64,000 nucleotides of DNA from the NCBI GenBank assembly GCA_964600665.1, contig CAZRKC010000001.1:62001-126000 (forward strand). Direction: 5' to 3'. The notes beneath the pieces were generated by a model that made no database searches, was not told the DNA's origin, and worked only from the letters and a program-made list of their open reading frames with translations. The DNA comes from CAZRKC01 sp964600665. Lineage in GTDB: Bacteria > Bacillota > SLNR01. A program made the translations under genes and the position numbers. Shown piece after piece: positions 15,996-25,045 of this stretch; the first letter of the stretch is position 1, and each line of letters begins with the position of its first letter.

Positions 15996-17507
15996 GTGTA
16001 TGGCAAGTACGTCATCATCGATGCAGAAACGATCATATCGGATGGAGCTTTAGTGTTTGAGGATCATAAAGTCACCGACTGGGGATCCTATTCTGCGATG
16101 AGGGCAAGATACACTCAGGCTCAGGTAATTGGGTCTGACAATACTCTGGTTTGCCCCGGATTCATTAATGCCCACGGGCATGGCCGTGGGCTAACCGATT
16201 TTCAGTTAGGTTCCACTGATGATGTTCTTGAGACGTGGAAACTAAGACATTACCCTGGAGTTCCACTGGCTGAAGATACGGTGTGGAGATCAATCCAACT
16301 TCTTCAAAGTGGTGTGACTACCACCATGCACTACCATAATTTATCAGACTCCATGCATGCATTAGATGAGTTTAACACGGTCCTCCATGCATATCAAACA
16401 ACTGGCATCCGCGTTGCTTTTGCTCCATCTCTAATTAATAGAAACCCACTGATTTACGGAGATAACGATGATTTTATCCAGAATCTCCCACTGCATGTTA
16501 GCCAATTTTCTCGTACCCTCAAGGAGAAAATTATGGCTTTCACTGCAGATATGTATTTTGAAGCAATCAACATATTATTGCAGCAATACCAAAATGACAT
16601 GGTCAGAATCATGCATGGACCCGTTGCACCTCAATGGTGCACTGATGATGTCTTCCAACAAATATCAACTCATGCAAAGTATAACAATATGAAAATTCAT
16701 ACTCATCTCATGCAAACTAGGTTGCAAGATTTATATGGCCGTCATACATATGGTCATTCATTAGTTAGACATTTGGATGATCTCAATGTGTTGAATCGGC
16801 ACTTGACCTGCGGTCACGCTATTTGGTTGACAGAGGATGATATTGAATTGTTAGCCAGCACTGGTGCCATGGTAACCCACCATCCAAGTTGTAATCTCAG
16901 AATTCAAAGTGGTATCTCCCCTGTTGCAGCAATGCTAAAGAAGAATATTCGTATCGGGTTAGGGATGGACGACAAAACTTTCGCTGACAAGAAAAATTTT
17001 TTGGATGAAATGCGACTTGCAGCACGATTGCATCGTCTCGGGTCATATGACATGATGAGCCCAAGCATTACATCAAAGGATGTTTTTAGTATGGCTACCG
17101 AATGGGCGGCAATAGCGCTAGGTTTTCATAATCTTGGATGCCTTCGAAAAGGTTATCTGGCTGATATTTTGTGTTTCGATCTAGGGAAAATGACTGCGCC
17201 CTTTACTTATGAAGGACACTCTCCAATTGATCTTCTGATTTATCGAGGACAACCGGAATATATTGATACGATTATCTTAAACGGCGATATCATTATGCAA
17301 AACGGGTGTTTTCTTTATTTAAACCCATCGGAAATTGCTAACCAATTGAGAGCCCTCATACCATCTAACTATAACCAGGCTTTCTCGCAAGTCAAAACCC
17401 AAATGGATGAATTAAAAAGGCATATCAAACAGTATTATTCCATGCAAATTTGGAACAGTAAGGACACCCCTTCGCTGCCTCATTATACAATCAATCGTAA
17501 GTTATGA
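15996..17507 (+). CDS. Amidohydrolase of the cytosine/SAH deaminase-chlorohydrolase group
   Basis: Enzyme of about 503 residues. Metal ligands are in NAHGHGRG (HxH), IHTHLMQTR, and the HAIWLTEDDIELL/HHPSCN and GLGMDDKTF segments, the last giving the catalytic Asp. This fits the TrzN/AtzA and SAH/5'-deoxyadenosine deaminase group; the natural substrate may be a purine-like or amidine compound. The start is not simple: GGAGGTGAT at 15968-15976 points to an in-frame ATA at 15981 or an out-of-frame ATG at 15985 whose TAG overlaps GTG 15996 (see findings). I list GTG 15996 as the first standard codon. Confidence 0.82.
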   Translation: MYGKYVIIDAETIISDGALVFEDHKVTDWGSYSAMRARYTQAQVIGSDNTLVCPGFINAHGHGRGLTDFQLGSTDDVLETWKLRHYPGVPLAEDTVWRSIQLLQSGVTTTMHYHNLSDSMHALDEFNTVLHAYQTTGIRVAFAPSLINRNPLIYGDNDDFIQNLPLHVSQFSRTLKEKIMAFTADMYFEAINILLQQYQNDMVRIMHGPVAPQWCTDDVFQQISTHAKYNNMKIHTHLMQTRLQDLYGRHTYGHSLVRHLDDLNVLNRHLTCGHAIWLTEDDIELLASTGAMVTHHPSCNLRIQSGISPVAAMLKKNIRIGLGMDDKTFADKKNFLDEMRLAARLHRLGSYDMMSPSITSKDVFSMATEWAAIALGFHNLGCLRKGYLADILCFDLGKMTAPFTYEGHSPIDLLIYRGQPEYIDTIILNGDIIMQNGCFLYLNPSEIANQLRALIPSNYNQAFSQVKTQMDELKRHIKQYYSMQIWNSKDTPSLPHYTINRKL

Positions 17508-17557
17508 AGAATCGTTGTCATTAAATTGAAACTGATCTTGCAATATTCATTTTAACA

Positions 17558-17584
17558 TTGTCTTTATGTCTAGCTTGTGATAAT
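17558..17584 (+). promoter_or_regulatory. Candidate promoter before the NMO-like gene
   Basis: TTGTCT at 17558-17563 and an extended -10 TGTGATAAT ending at 17584, spacer 15. It would give a leader of about 40 bases before TTG 17630. Confidence 0.4.
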
Positions 17585-17629
17585 CTGTTAATACCTATTG
17601 ATTTTTGTACCCAAAGGAGGGTATTTACT

Positions 17630-18721
17630 TTGAATCTTCGTCCACTTCGCATCGGTCATCTGACTGCACAAATCCCCATCATCCAAGGCGGGATGGGAGT
17701 AGGAGTTTCTAGATCCAGGCTCGCTGCCGCCGTGGCAAACGAAGGTGGAGTTGGCGTGATTTCTGGCGTACAAATTGGTTTCAGAGAACCAGATTTCAGG
17801 ACTGATAATTTAAAAGCAAATGTCCGTGCATTGAAAAAAGAGATCCAACTCGCTCGTGAATTATCCCCACATGGTATTATTGGTGTCAATATCCTAACTG
17901 CCATTAACCATTACCGAGAAACTGTCACCGCGGCAGTCGAGGCGGGGATTGATTTGGTCATTTCTGGAGCAGGACTTCCAACCGATCTCCCCGAGTTGAT
18001 TCGTAATTCCAAGACAAAAATCGTTCCCATTGTCTCATCAGGCCGTGCTGCGACAGTGTTATCACGTTTATGGGAAAAACGATACAACTTTGCCGCAGAT
18101 GCCGTAATTGTGGAAGGCCCTTTGGCTGGCGGGCATCTTGGTTTTACCGCAGAGGTCTTAGAAGGTCAATCTTTACCCCGTTTGACGGATTTAGTAAGTG
18201 AGGTAATTCTCGCGATCAAACCATTTTCGGAGAAGTTTGAAAAGCCAATCCCAATAATTGCTGCAGGCGGCATATTTACCGGAGCTGATATCGCTGAGCA
18301 AATTCTCAATGGCGCTGATGGAGTCCAGATTGCGACTCGCTTTGTGGTAACAGAAGAATGTGATGCTGATTTTCGTTTCAAGCAAGCATATCTCGATGCA
18401 ACAGAAGAAGATATCCGTATTATAAGAAGCCCGATTGGCATGCCTGGGCGAGCCATACGTAATAGTTTTCTTATTCGGCAGGAATCCGGCAAAGATCCGT
18501 TGGCTCATTGTTATAATTGTATTAAAATGTGCAACCCTGTTGATATGCCCTACTGTATTTCAAATGCTCTGGTTGCTTCTGTAACTGGCGATTTGGATCA
18601 TGGTTTAATTTTCGCAGGAAGTAATGCCGCGCGTTTAACCAGAATGACGAGTGTCAAAGAATTGATGACTGAGTTAGTTCAAGAAGCAGAGGAATTTCTG
18701 AAGAAGAAAACTGAAAGTTAA
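17630..18721 (+). CDS. Nitronate monooxygenase/FabK-like flavoprotein
   Basis: TIM-barrel FMN enzyme of 363 residues. Typical segments are IPIIQGGMGVGVS at the N-terminus, VISGAGLP near residue 110, EGPLAGGHLGF near 165 and IAAGGIFTGADIAE near 215. The family includes nitronate monooxygenases, FabK enoyl reductases and many uncharacterised reductases. Near residue 290 there is a CYNCIKMC...YC cluster of four Cys, probably a metal or Fe-S site, which occurs in anaerobe members. The start is TTG 17630 with AAAGGAGG 9 bases upstream. A 9-bp IR follows as a likely terminator. Confidence 0.82.
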   Translation: MNLRPLRIGHLTAQIPIIQGGMGVGVSRSRLAAAVANEGGVGVISGVQIGFREPDFRTDNLKANVRALKKEIQLARELSPHGIIGVNILTAINHYRETVTAAVEAGIDLVISGAGLPTDLPELIRNSKTKIVPIVSSGRAATVLSRLWEKRYNFAADAVIVEGPLAGGHLGFTAEVLEGQSLPRLTDLVSEVILAIKPFSEKFEKPIPIIAAGGIFTGADIAEQILNGADGVQIATRFVVTEECDADFRFKQAYLDATEEDIRIIRSPIGMPGRAIRNSFLIRQESGKDPLAHCYNCIKMCNPVDMPYCISNALVASVTGDLDHGLIFAGSNAARLTRMTSVKELMTELVQEAEEFLKKKTES

Positions 18722-18729
18722 ATCATACA

Positions 18730-18774
18730 GCAATAAGTAAACCTGCAAGATAGCAATCTCACTTATTGCATTTT
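18730..18774 (+). terminator. Likely terminator after the NMO-like gene
   Basis: GCAATAAGT (18730-18738) is an inverted copy of ACTTATTGC (18761-18769) and ATTTTC follows. The loop is long (22 bases). Confidence 0.5.
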
Positions 18775-18803
18775 CGTAATTCGATTCCATAAGGGGAAAT
18801 ACC

Positions 18804-19562
18804 ATGTCTGCTAGTCATTTATCCTTTAATTCAAATATTGGCCAAATCAAACGCGATGAAACGATCGAGAATAACCCTCCTTGTCCTTTTTGCGATCGAG
18901 GGGCTCTCGATTTAATTCTTGATGAAGACAGCCCGATTCTTCTAGTGCGCAATAAATATCGTGTATTGGAGAACGCATTCCAAACAGTCCTAATTGAAAC
19001 GGATGAATGTAATTCGGAATTGTCACTGTATTCAAAAGACCATCTGCACAGGCTTTTTCAATTTGCATTTAAGAATTGGTTGCATATGGCTTCAGATTCA
19101 AAATACACATCTGTTATTTTTTTTAAGAATCACGGTCCATATTCTGGAGGGACAATACGTCATCCTCATATGCAGATTGTTGGGCTGAACGATTATGATT
19201 ACAAACAGAATATCGACCCCATGCATTTTATCGGAATCCCGATCCATCAATCGAAAAGTGTCGAGTTCAATATCTCCACTCACCCACGAGTTGGGTTCTT
19301 CGAGCTTAATGTCCTGATGAATAATATCGCCGATATTGATGATTTTGCTGATCATGTTCAAATCGCAGCCCATTTTGTACTGAACCATTATAACCAGCAT
19401 TGCTCAAGTTACAATATATTCTTCTATGAAATAGGAGATTCTTTTGCTGCAAAGATTATGCCTCGCTTTGTCACCTCACCTTTATTTGTGGGATACAGCA
19501 TCCCACAGACATCAAACCGCATCCCAGACATAGCAGAGAAATTGATCAATATATACTACTGA
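18804..19562 (+). CDS. DUF4931 protein, GalT/HIT-like fold
   Basis: Protein of 252 residues resembling galactose-1-phosphate uridylyltransferase relatives now filed as DUF4931. Seen: PCPFC near residue 27, a probable zinc pair, and GGTIRHPHMQIVG near residue 115, the HxHxQ motif of the HIT superfamily that forms a nucleotidyl-His intermediate. The true nucleotide-sugar or other substrate is not known. GGGG AAA lies before ATG 18804. Convergent with the MBL gene and shares a terminator with it. Confidence 0.75.
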   Translation: MSASHLSFNSNIGQIKRDETIENNPPCPFCDRGALDLILDEDSPILLVRNKYRVLENAFQTVLIETDECNSELSLYSKDHLHRLFQFAFKNWLHMASDSKYTSVIFFKNHGPYSGGTIRHPHMQIVGLNDYDYKQNIDPMHFIGIPIHQSKSVEFNISTHPRVGFFELNVLMNNIADIDDFADHVQIAAHFVLNHYNQHCSSYNIFFYEIGDSFAAKIMPRFVTSPLFVGYSIPQTSNRIPDIAEKLINIYY

Positions 19563-19589
19563 AAAAAATGAACTCCCACGGGAGTTCAT
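19562..19589. terminator. Shared terminator for convergent genes
   Basis: ATGAACTCC-CACG-GGAGTTCAT (19568-19589), 9-bp stem. On the minus strand it is followed by seven T residues. The stop codon of the MBL gene lies within its stem. Confidence 0.8.
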
Positions 19590-20191
19590 ACTATTTTCTG
19601 CACTTTCCCTTTTGCTCCAAAGAGTTCATGAACACCATGGCTTAAAATCAATTTATTAAAATCAAAGGTTAATAAATATTTGATGCTCTCAATCGCTTGA
19701 GGAACATTTTTACTATAACGTTCAGGTGGTGGACATAAGCCATCAGCATAATCTCCTTGCCCAAAAATCGAATCACCAGCTATCAACGTTTTCTCACTCT
19801 CGATTAGGATCGCAATGTTGCCGACAGAATGACCAGGAACGTGAATCGCCTTGATGCCCGGTACTATCTCCTCAAGATTACTGATTTGACGGTCCACATG
19901 GACTGGAATACCTTCTACTTCCTCTTTGTGGGCGATTACGGTTAAGTTGGGCATCCTCTGTTTGATAATTGACAATCCGTCAACATGATCCCAATGATTC
20001 TCAGTTAGAACGATACAACAAGGATTAAAAGGCCGAATTGTGTCGACGAGTGCCTCTGCTTGTGCTGAAACACCGGCATCAACGATAATATTACCATACG
20101 GAGTTTGAATCAAAAAAACACGAAATGTGGATTCTGGGGAAGGGACTTGAATTTCCTTCACCGATTCCGTTAAGTCAATGATTTTAAGCAT
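19586..20191 (-). CDS. MBL-fold hydrolase with altered HxHxDH motif
   Basis: Metallo-beta-lactamase-fold protein of 201 residues. The canonical THxHxDH is TENHWDHVDG here, so the first His is Glu while the other His, Asp and His are kept. VPGHSVGN (third His), AGDSIFG (bridging Asp) and LSHG (last His) are present. Such proteins act as thiolesterases, glyoxalases or lactonases; the substrate is unknown. GGAGGG precedes ATG 20191. The gene lies 72 bases after the pseudouridine synthase on the same strand. Confidence 0.8.
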   Translation of the reverse strand: MLKIIDLTESVKEIQVPSPESTFRVFLIQTPYGNIIVDAGVSAQAEALVDTIRPFNPCCIVLTENHWDHVDGLSIIKQRMPNLTVIAHKEEVEGIPVHVDRQISNLEEIVPGIKAIHVPGHSVGNIAILIESEKTLIAGDSIFGQGDYADGLCPPPERYSKNVPQAIESIKYLLTFDFNKLILSHGVHELFGAKGKVQKIV

Positions 20192-20263
20192 CTGAAACCC
20201 TCCTGCAATTGTTTTGTGTAATCGTCAAAACAAGCTCCCGAAATTCCATCTTCATTATGTTCC

Positions 20264-21160
20264 TTAAGGCACCAGACGATTCATACTCTTCGGGGGCTCA
20301 CATTCAAATACATATTTTTTTGAACTAAATGGATGAATGAATTCGATCCTGACTGCATGCAGTGCAACTCTTCCAATGGGATCTGTTTTTGCTCCGTACT
20401 TTCGATCTCCAGCAATGCTGTGTCCGATCTCCTGCATCTGCACTCGGATCTGGTTTTTCCGGCCAGTCCTCAGTCTAAATTGCACTTTTGCATAAGGAAG
20501 CTTTGTTCCCAATACACTATACTCAGTAATTGCTTTCAATCCTTGTCCTTCAATCTTCGATGATACGACTTTGTGATTTTTACCGTCCTTAAGCCATGAT
20601 ACTAATGTCCCACTTGTTGGATACAGTTCACCCTCACCTATCCCGATGTATTCACGTTGAGTAACAAGCTCCTCCCAATTATTCTGAAGGGCATCTCTTA
20701 ATTTTTGGTTTTTTGAAAAGACCATCACACCGGATGTTTCACGGTCCAATCGGTGAAGAATATATATTCGGTTTCTATCGTCAGCCATCCGTAAGTACCT
20801 GGATAATTGACGATATGCGGTTACATCTTCCCCCTTATCCGTCGCAATCGAAAGCAGACCTGACTCCTTATTAATTACGATAAATTCGTCATCCTCATAG
20901 AGAATATCCATACCCTCGAAATTAATCTTCTGGACAGTAGGAGACCATGCTATGGAGATCATATCATTATCTTTTAAAGGGTGTCGATGATGCGTTACGA
21001 CGCTGCCGTTAACGATCACACTACCACCCTTCAAAGCCGCTTTTTTGTGATTTCGACTATACCCCTGGAAGTTTGCTAATAAATAATCCATTAATGTCCA
21101 GGACCCACTCACAGTTTGTGTGATCCGTTCGGGTCCATCCTTTCTTTTTTGGCGTTTCAT
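20264..21160 (-). CDS. RluA-family pseudouridine synthase
   Basis: rRNA-modifying enzyme of 298 residues. Residues 15-85 form an S4 RNA-binding domain (LMDYLLANFQGYSRN, GGSVIVNG). The catalytic motif HRLDRETSGVMVFSK at about residue 140 holds the active Asp. RluD/RluB-type positions cannot be told apart from sequence alone. GGGGGGATG lies before ATG 21160. The YibE/F gene ends 24 bases upstream on the same strand. Confidence 0.88.
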   Translation of the reverse strand: MKRQKRKDGPERITQTVSGSWTLMDYLLANFQGYSRNHKKAALKGGSVIVNGSVVTHHRHPLKDNDMISIAWSPTVQKINFEGMDILYEDDEFIVINKESGLLSIATDKGEDVTAYRQLSRYLRMADDRNRIYILHRLDRETSGVMVFSKNQKLRDALQNNWEELVTQREYIGIGEGELYPTSGTLVSWLKDGKNHKVVSSKIEGQGLKAITEYSVLGTKLPYAKVQFRLRTGRKNQIRVQMQEIGHSIAGDRKYGAKTDPIGRVALHAVRIEFIHPFSSKKYVFECEPPKSMNRLVP

Positions 21161-21184
21161 CTCAACATCCCCCCTTCCAGGAAA

Positions 21185-22309
21185 TTACCGAATATATCGA
21201 CGCCCAATCGTACCACTGACAACAGCAGTAATTGGAACGGTAAAAACGAGTCCGATACTTCCAGCCATAGCCCTCACGACTTCCGATGCGATCATGTCCA
21301 TATTGACAATTTCAACCACAGGTATTTCATAAGCCATAAATAGAAGCAAAAGGTGGAGGGCTCCACCAGTATATGCAAGAATCAGTGTGTTAGACATGGT
21401 TCCCATCATATCTTTGCCGACGTTGATTCCTGCTTGGATCAATTTTTTGGTCTCAATATCGGGTTTTGCAGTTTCAACCTCATGCATTGCTGATGCAATA
21501 GACATGCCAACATCCATAATTGCGCCAAGTGCACCGATGATAATGGCGGCAAACAAAATACCCTGAAAGTTGAATTGAATCCCCTGGGGGATAAACATCA
21601 ACATTTGAGCTTCCTGGTTACCTAAGCCCGTTAATTGGGCTACTTGGCCTACTCCGTAGGCGAGAATTCCCGCAACTATGACTCCACCACTGGTACCAAC
21701 AATTGCAGAATATGTCTTCCGCGTAAATCCATTAATTAAAATGAGTGTAACAACGATGACTGCACCACACACAATAAGAGACAACATGATCGGGTTGTAT
21801 CCTTTGAGGATGTTGGGCAGAAGAAATCTAAAAACCCCCAATCCAGTGAGTGTCAGCGCAATAACTGATGCAAGTCCTTTTCTCCCGGCCAATAGGACTA
21901 AACATGCAAAAAAAGCAATCGTTAACCATATCAAATACTTCTGCCTTGCACGCTCTGTAACAAATGCATTCAAAAGACGACCATCATCACTTTTTTCCAA
22001 AAAAACTAAAACTTCATCCCCTTCATCGACATATATGTTATATGCATAATTCTCATCAAGGATGTGTTCACTTTGAATGACTGTGCCCTTATATTCACCG
22101 GAGATAATTTCCAGTTCAAGTACCTGCTTAATCATGTCGTACCCAAACCCAATCTCATCCGGGTCCATTCTCTCGCTGGATACAATGCGATTTACCCGTG
22201 CGAATGCTGTTTGAGATTTTTCTTCCGCATATGCATTCCCGCCACCAATTAGGCCGCTTACAATCATGGAAATAACGATGACTCGAATAATTTTCGCGAT
22301 TGTGTTCAT
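21185..22309 (-). CDS. YibE/F-like membrane protein
   Basis: Protein of 374 residues. It starts with a signal peptide (to about residue 30, GGGNAYA), has an external domain of about 100 residues, and then seven to eight membrane segments starting at KYLIWLTIAFFACLVLLAG. The GALGAIMDVGMSIASAMHE segment is typical of the YibE/F family, whose role is unknown. ATG 22309 is preceded by GGAGGG at 5 bases; the frame runs further up but lacks a site. It lies 24 bases before the pseudouridine synthase gene. Confidence 0.82.
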   Translation of the reverse strand: MNTIAKIIRVIVISMIVSGLIGGGNAYAEEKSQTAFARVNRIVSSERMDPDEIGFGYDMIKQVLELEIISGEYKGTVIQSEHILDENYAYNIYVDEGDEVLVFLEKSDDGRLLNAFVTERARQKYLIWLTIAFFACLVLLAGRKGLASVIALTLTGLGVFRFLLPNILKGYNPIMLSLIVCGAVIVVTLILINGFTRKTYSAIVGTSGGVIVAGILAYGVGQVAQLTGLGNQEAQMLMFIPQGIQFNFQGILFAAIIIGALGAIMDVGMSIASAMHEVETAKPDIETKKLIQAGINVGKDMMGTMSNTLILAYTGGALHLLLLFMAYEIPVVEIVNMDMIASEVVRAMAGSIGLVFTVPITAVVSGTIGRRYIR

Positions 22310-22377
22310 CTTTACCCTCCGATCATGCAGTAATTGTGAATTCCATTTTACCACTACAGATACCTTCTTTCCACATT

Positions 22378-22407
22378 AAAAGGGACGGTGCATGCACCAT
22401 CCCTTTT
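22378..22407 (-). terminator. Terminator after the creatininase-like gene
   Basis: Minus strand AAAAGGGATGGTGC/GCACCGTCCCTTTT, a 14-bp stem around an AT loop with one G.U pair. The terminal TTTT arm acts as the T tract. Confidence 0.75.
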
Positions 22408-22420
22408 ATGACGGTTGGCT

Positions 22421-23248
22421 TTAAATTAACTCTGGATAGAAGTACTTACGAACAACTTTTGCAATCCATTCTGCGTATGCATTGTGACATGCTTCCCCTG
22501 CTTCAGCAGTTGCAGAAGCCGGATCTCCGATGTATCCAGGACTATTGTCTGGGCTCAGCGGTGCATATATACCTGCTGCTCCACCATAATAGAAGAGCCC
22601 ACCAAAGTCGACGTCCGCCTCAGGATGATCATCATGGTAATACGGCTTTGCATGCTCGTGATGAACAAGTTTTGGAACAGTCGCCAACACGCAAGCCGTT
22701 TCATCTTCACCACCATGTCCTTGGTGTTTTGTGTTCTTCAATACTGTCGGCCAAAAATCATTCATCGGTGGGATCCAATTCACTGCCAAACATTTAATTC
22801 CGTATTCCTCATACAACTCCTGGGCTGCAACCTGCATTGGTGCCCAGTTCTCCGCATGGTTTAAAATCATCACAAACTTATTGAAACCATCTTCGTGAAG
22901 ACTTTTGATTAGATCTTTTAGTACTGCGATGAAAGTAGATGGTTTCAGTGAAGCATTCCCAAATAGAGACTGCCTTTCGAAACTATTGGTCTCGACCCCG
23001 AATGGTACGGTGAATCCAGGCACCGATTTTATTCCTAGATCCGCCAATTTCTCCGCAGTTCTTTTCACCAGATATTCCCCCTGATAATTATCAGAACCGA
23101 TGGGTAAATGGAAAGAATGATTCTCTGTTGCACCACATGACATTAAAAACAAATCAGTTTCCTTGAGTAAATCTGCAAGCTCATAGGCAGTCATTTCTTG
23201 CATGTTCTTAGGACCTTTCACCTCATACAACACTTCAGCATTCTTCAT
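22421..23248 (-). CDS. Creatininase-family amidohydrolase
   Basis: Protein of 275 residues in the creatininase superfamily (creatininase, FAPy deformylase ArfB, mycofactocin MftE). Metal-binding motifs GATENHSFHLPIGSD (residues 35-49), LNHAENWAPMQVA near 120 and GHGGEDETA near 160 are intact, so a metal-dependent amide hydrolase is expected. Compound unknown. I chose ATG 23248, 9 bases after GGAGG; ATG 23254 is only 3 bases away from it. It forms a single gene unit ended by a strong hairpin. Confidence 0.82.
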   Translation of the reverse strand: MKNAEVLYEVKGPKNMQEMTAYELADLLKETDLFLMSCGATENHSFHLPIGSDNYQGEYLVKRTAEKLADLGIKSVPGFTVPFGVETNSFERQSLFGNASLKPSTFIAVLKDLIKSLHEDGFNKFVMILNHAENWAPMQVAAQELYEEYGIKCLAVNWIPPMNDFWPTVLKNTKHQGHGGEDETACVLATVPKLVHHEHAKPYYHDDHPEADVDFGGLFYYGGAAGIYAPLSPDNSPGYIGDPASATAEAGEACHNAYAEWIAKVVRKYFYPELI

Positions 23249-23377
23249 TCTCATAAACCTCCCCCTGGAGCCCAATTGATGGGTTCTCACATTTTTGCAT
23301 ATTTATTCTTCAGTAAGTCTGATTATCCTTCAAACTTTTATATTTTTTCTAATTATTCGTATACTTATGTAATCTAA

Positions 23378-25045
23378 TCAAACCTCGATATTTGCAAATT
23401 GCTTTGTGGCATTTTTAATCATCCATATATATGGGATCAACCCTGCGATGAGTGCCGTAATCGCAACACCGAAATAGACAACCCAGCTTGTAAAATTCAT
23501 CTGTATAAGCCGGTTAAAAACTAAATATATTGCAAACAAAATACCTCCACCTAACATCATTCCGAACAGTACATTCATGTTTTGTTTAATTGCTCTTTGG
23601 GGATTGTCCCAGGTGAGATAGGGTCTTAAAAAATCGACCATCAAGTTACTCGTAATTGAAGGGATCGCAAAAACACAGCCCATCATCACTGCGATGAGCG
23701 CCTCTATCCAAGAAAGTTTCACTAAAAAAATCGAACTAACGATGACAAGAGGGATTGCCGAACATGTAATAATGAATGAATATACGACTTTTGCTTTGAT
23801 CTGCTCTGCTGGGTGGACCGGAATCGTTTTTGAGATCCAAAATGTCTTGCCCTCTCTTGAAAAAGAACTCGACGCAGCAGGTGCAAATAGCGCAGTACTA
23901 CCCATGAAAGCTGCATAAGCTAAAACAATAAACATCCTATTCGTAATGCCGGATAAGATCGCCATAATTTCCCCAAGGCCTCCACTACTGAGCAAAGGAA
24001 CAATCATCACTACAGGCAAAAGGATCACGACAGCGATGCTATTGAAGAAATAGATTGGTGTGCGTAAAAGCAATTTAATTTCTCGAATTGCAATGGCCAT
24101 AACTGGCGAAGTACTCCTGCTTAATTGCTTTTTGAGATCCATCTCTGAGATTCTTTTCTTAACGCTGATTTCTGAGCCACCGATATAACCTTGGTAGAAC
24201 ACTCGGTCGCCCACCCATAGCGTGAAGTATGTGGAAATCAAACTGATTCCTGCATATGCCAGAAAGTTAGCGACTCTGGTTAATCCCGCAGATGCCAACG
24301 CTCTTGTTGCTAAGATAGCGGGTGGGAATGTTCGACCAATATAATTAATCAAACCTTCATTCTCTGTAAATATCCTTTGAATATATTCAGTTTCCATACC
24401 CTCTGGAATCTTGGTCAAAAATACATTCAAAACGACGATGATAAACAAGAAAAATATCATCCCGGCCAACCGTAGCGCATCCTTCTTTTGCCCAAGATTT
24501 GTGAAACGCATTAAGAGCATGACCGCGATCGACGCTAAGGATAGTGGTATCATTGGGGTCAATAAAAAAATCAACATACTGCCCATGAGATATACCACCC
24601 CACCGCCAGTCCGAATTCCATAAAGAACCATGGCCGGCAGAACAAATGGTAGGATGGTAATATAATTGCTGATCAATATAACACTAAACTTGCCACCAAT
24701 GATGCTTGAAGCTTTCAAAGGCAATGCGATTAAAAAATTCAGGTCATGAGAAAAGTAGAAAGTTGACATAACATGTGCGATCCCAAACAGAAATACGATC
24801 AAGCTACCAGCAACCAGCCCCATAGTGATTACAACCGATCCTTGGTCCAACATATGTGCAACTGCATAAATTCCATCAAGAATGCGCCAATATAAATAGA
24901 ATATTGGGCCCAGGCTGACAAGGATCAACATACCCAAGCCGATATTAAAAAAGAATTTCTTCTTGTCATGACCCCAATACCACTTCATCACGGATGTCCC
25001 GAATGCGGTTTGCAGCTGAACGATAATTAGTTTCCATATCGACAT
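23378..25045 (-). CDS. ABC exporter permease
   Basis: Membrane protein of 555 residues with about twelve to fourteen hydrophobic segments, arranged as two halves (1-300 and 320-555). It resembles the large ABC-2-like permeases annotated as putative ABC exporters in Clostridia and Bacilli. Cargo unknown. Its start overlaps by one base the stop of the ATPase gene upstream (25045), so the two form one transport unit. It has no regulator nearby. Confidence 0.8.
   Translation of the reverse strand: MSIWKLIIVQLQTAFGTSVMKWYWGHDKKKFFFNIGLGMLILVSLGPIFYLYWRILDGIYAVAHMLDQGSVVITMGLVAGSLIVFLFGIAHVMSTFYFSHDLNFLIALPLKASSIIGGKFSVILISNYITILPFVLPAMVLYGIRTGGGVVYLMGSMLIFLLTPMIPLSLASIAVMLLMRFTNLGQKKDALRLAGMIFFLFIIVVLNVFLTKIPEGMETEYIQRIFTENEGLINYIGRTFPPAILATRALASAGLTRVANFLAYAGISLISTYFTLWVGDRVFYQGYIGGSEISVKKRISEMDLKKQLSRSTSPVMAIAIREIKLLLRTPIYFFNSIAVVILLPVVMIVPLLSSGGLGEIMAILSGITNRMFIVLAYAAFMGSTALFAPAASSSFSREGKTFWISKTIPVHPAEQIKAKVVYSFIITCSAIPLVIVSSIFLVKLSWIEALIAVMMGCVFAIPSITSNLMVDFLRPYLTWDNPQRAIKQNMNVLFGMMLGGGILFAIYLVFNRLIQMNFTSWVVYFGVAITALIAGLIPYIWMIKNATKQFANIEV

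Noticed and set aside
22484..22864. 126-codon plus-strand frame
   Set aside because: Antisense of the creatininase-like gene and lacks a ribosome site.
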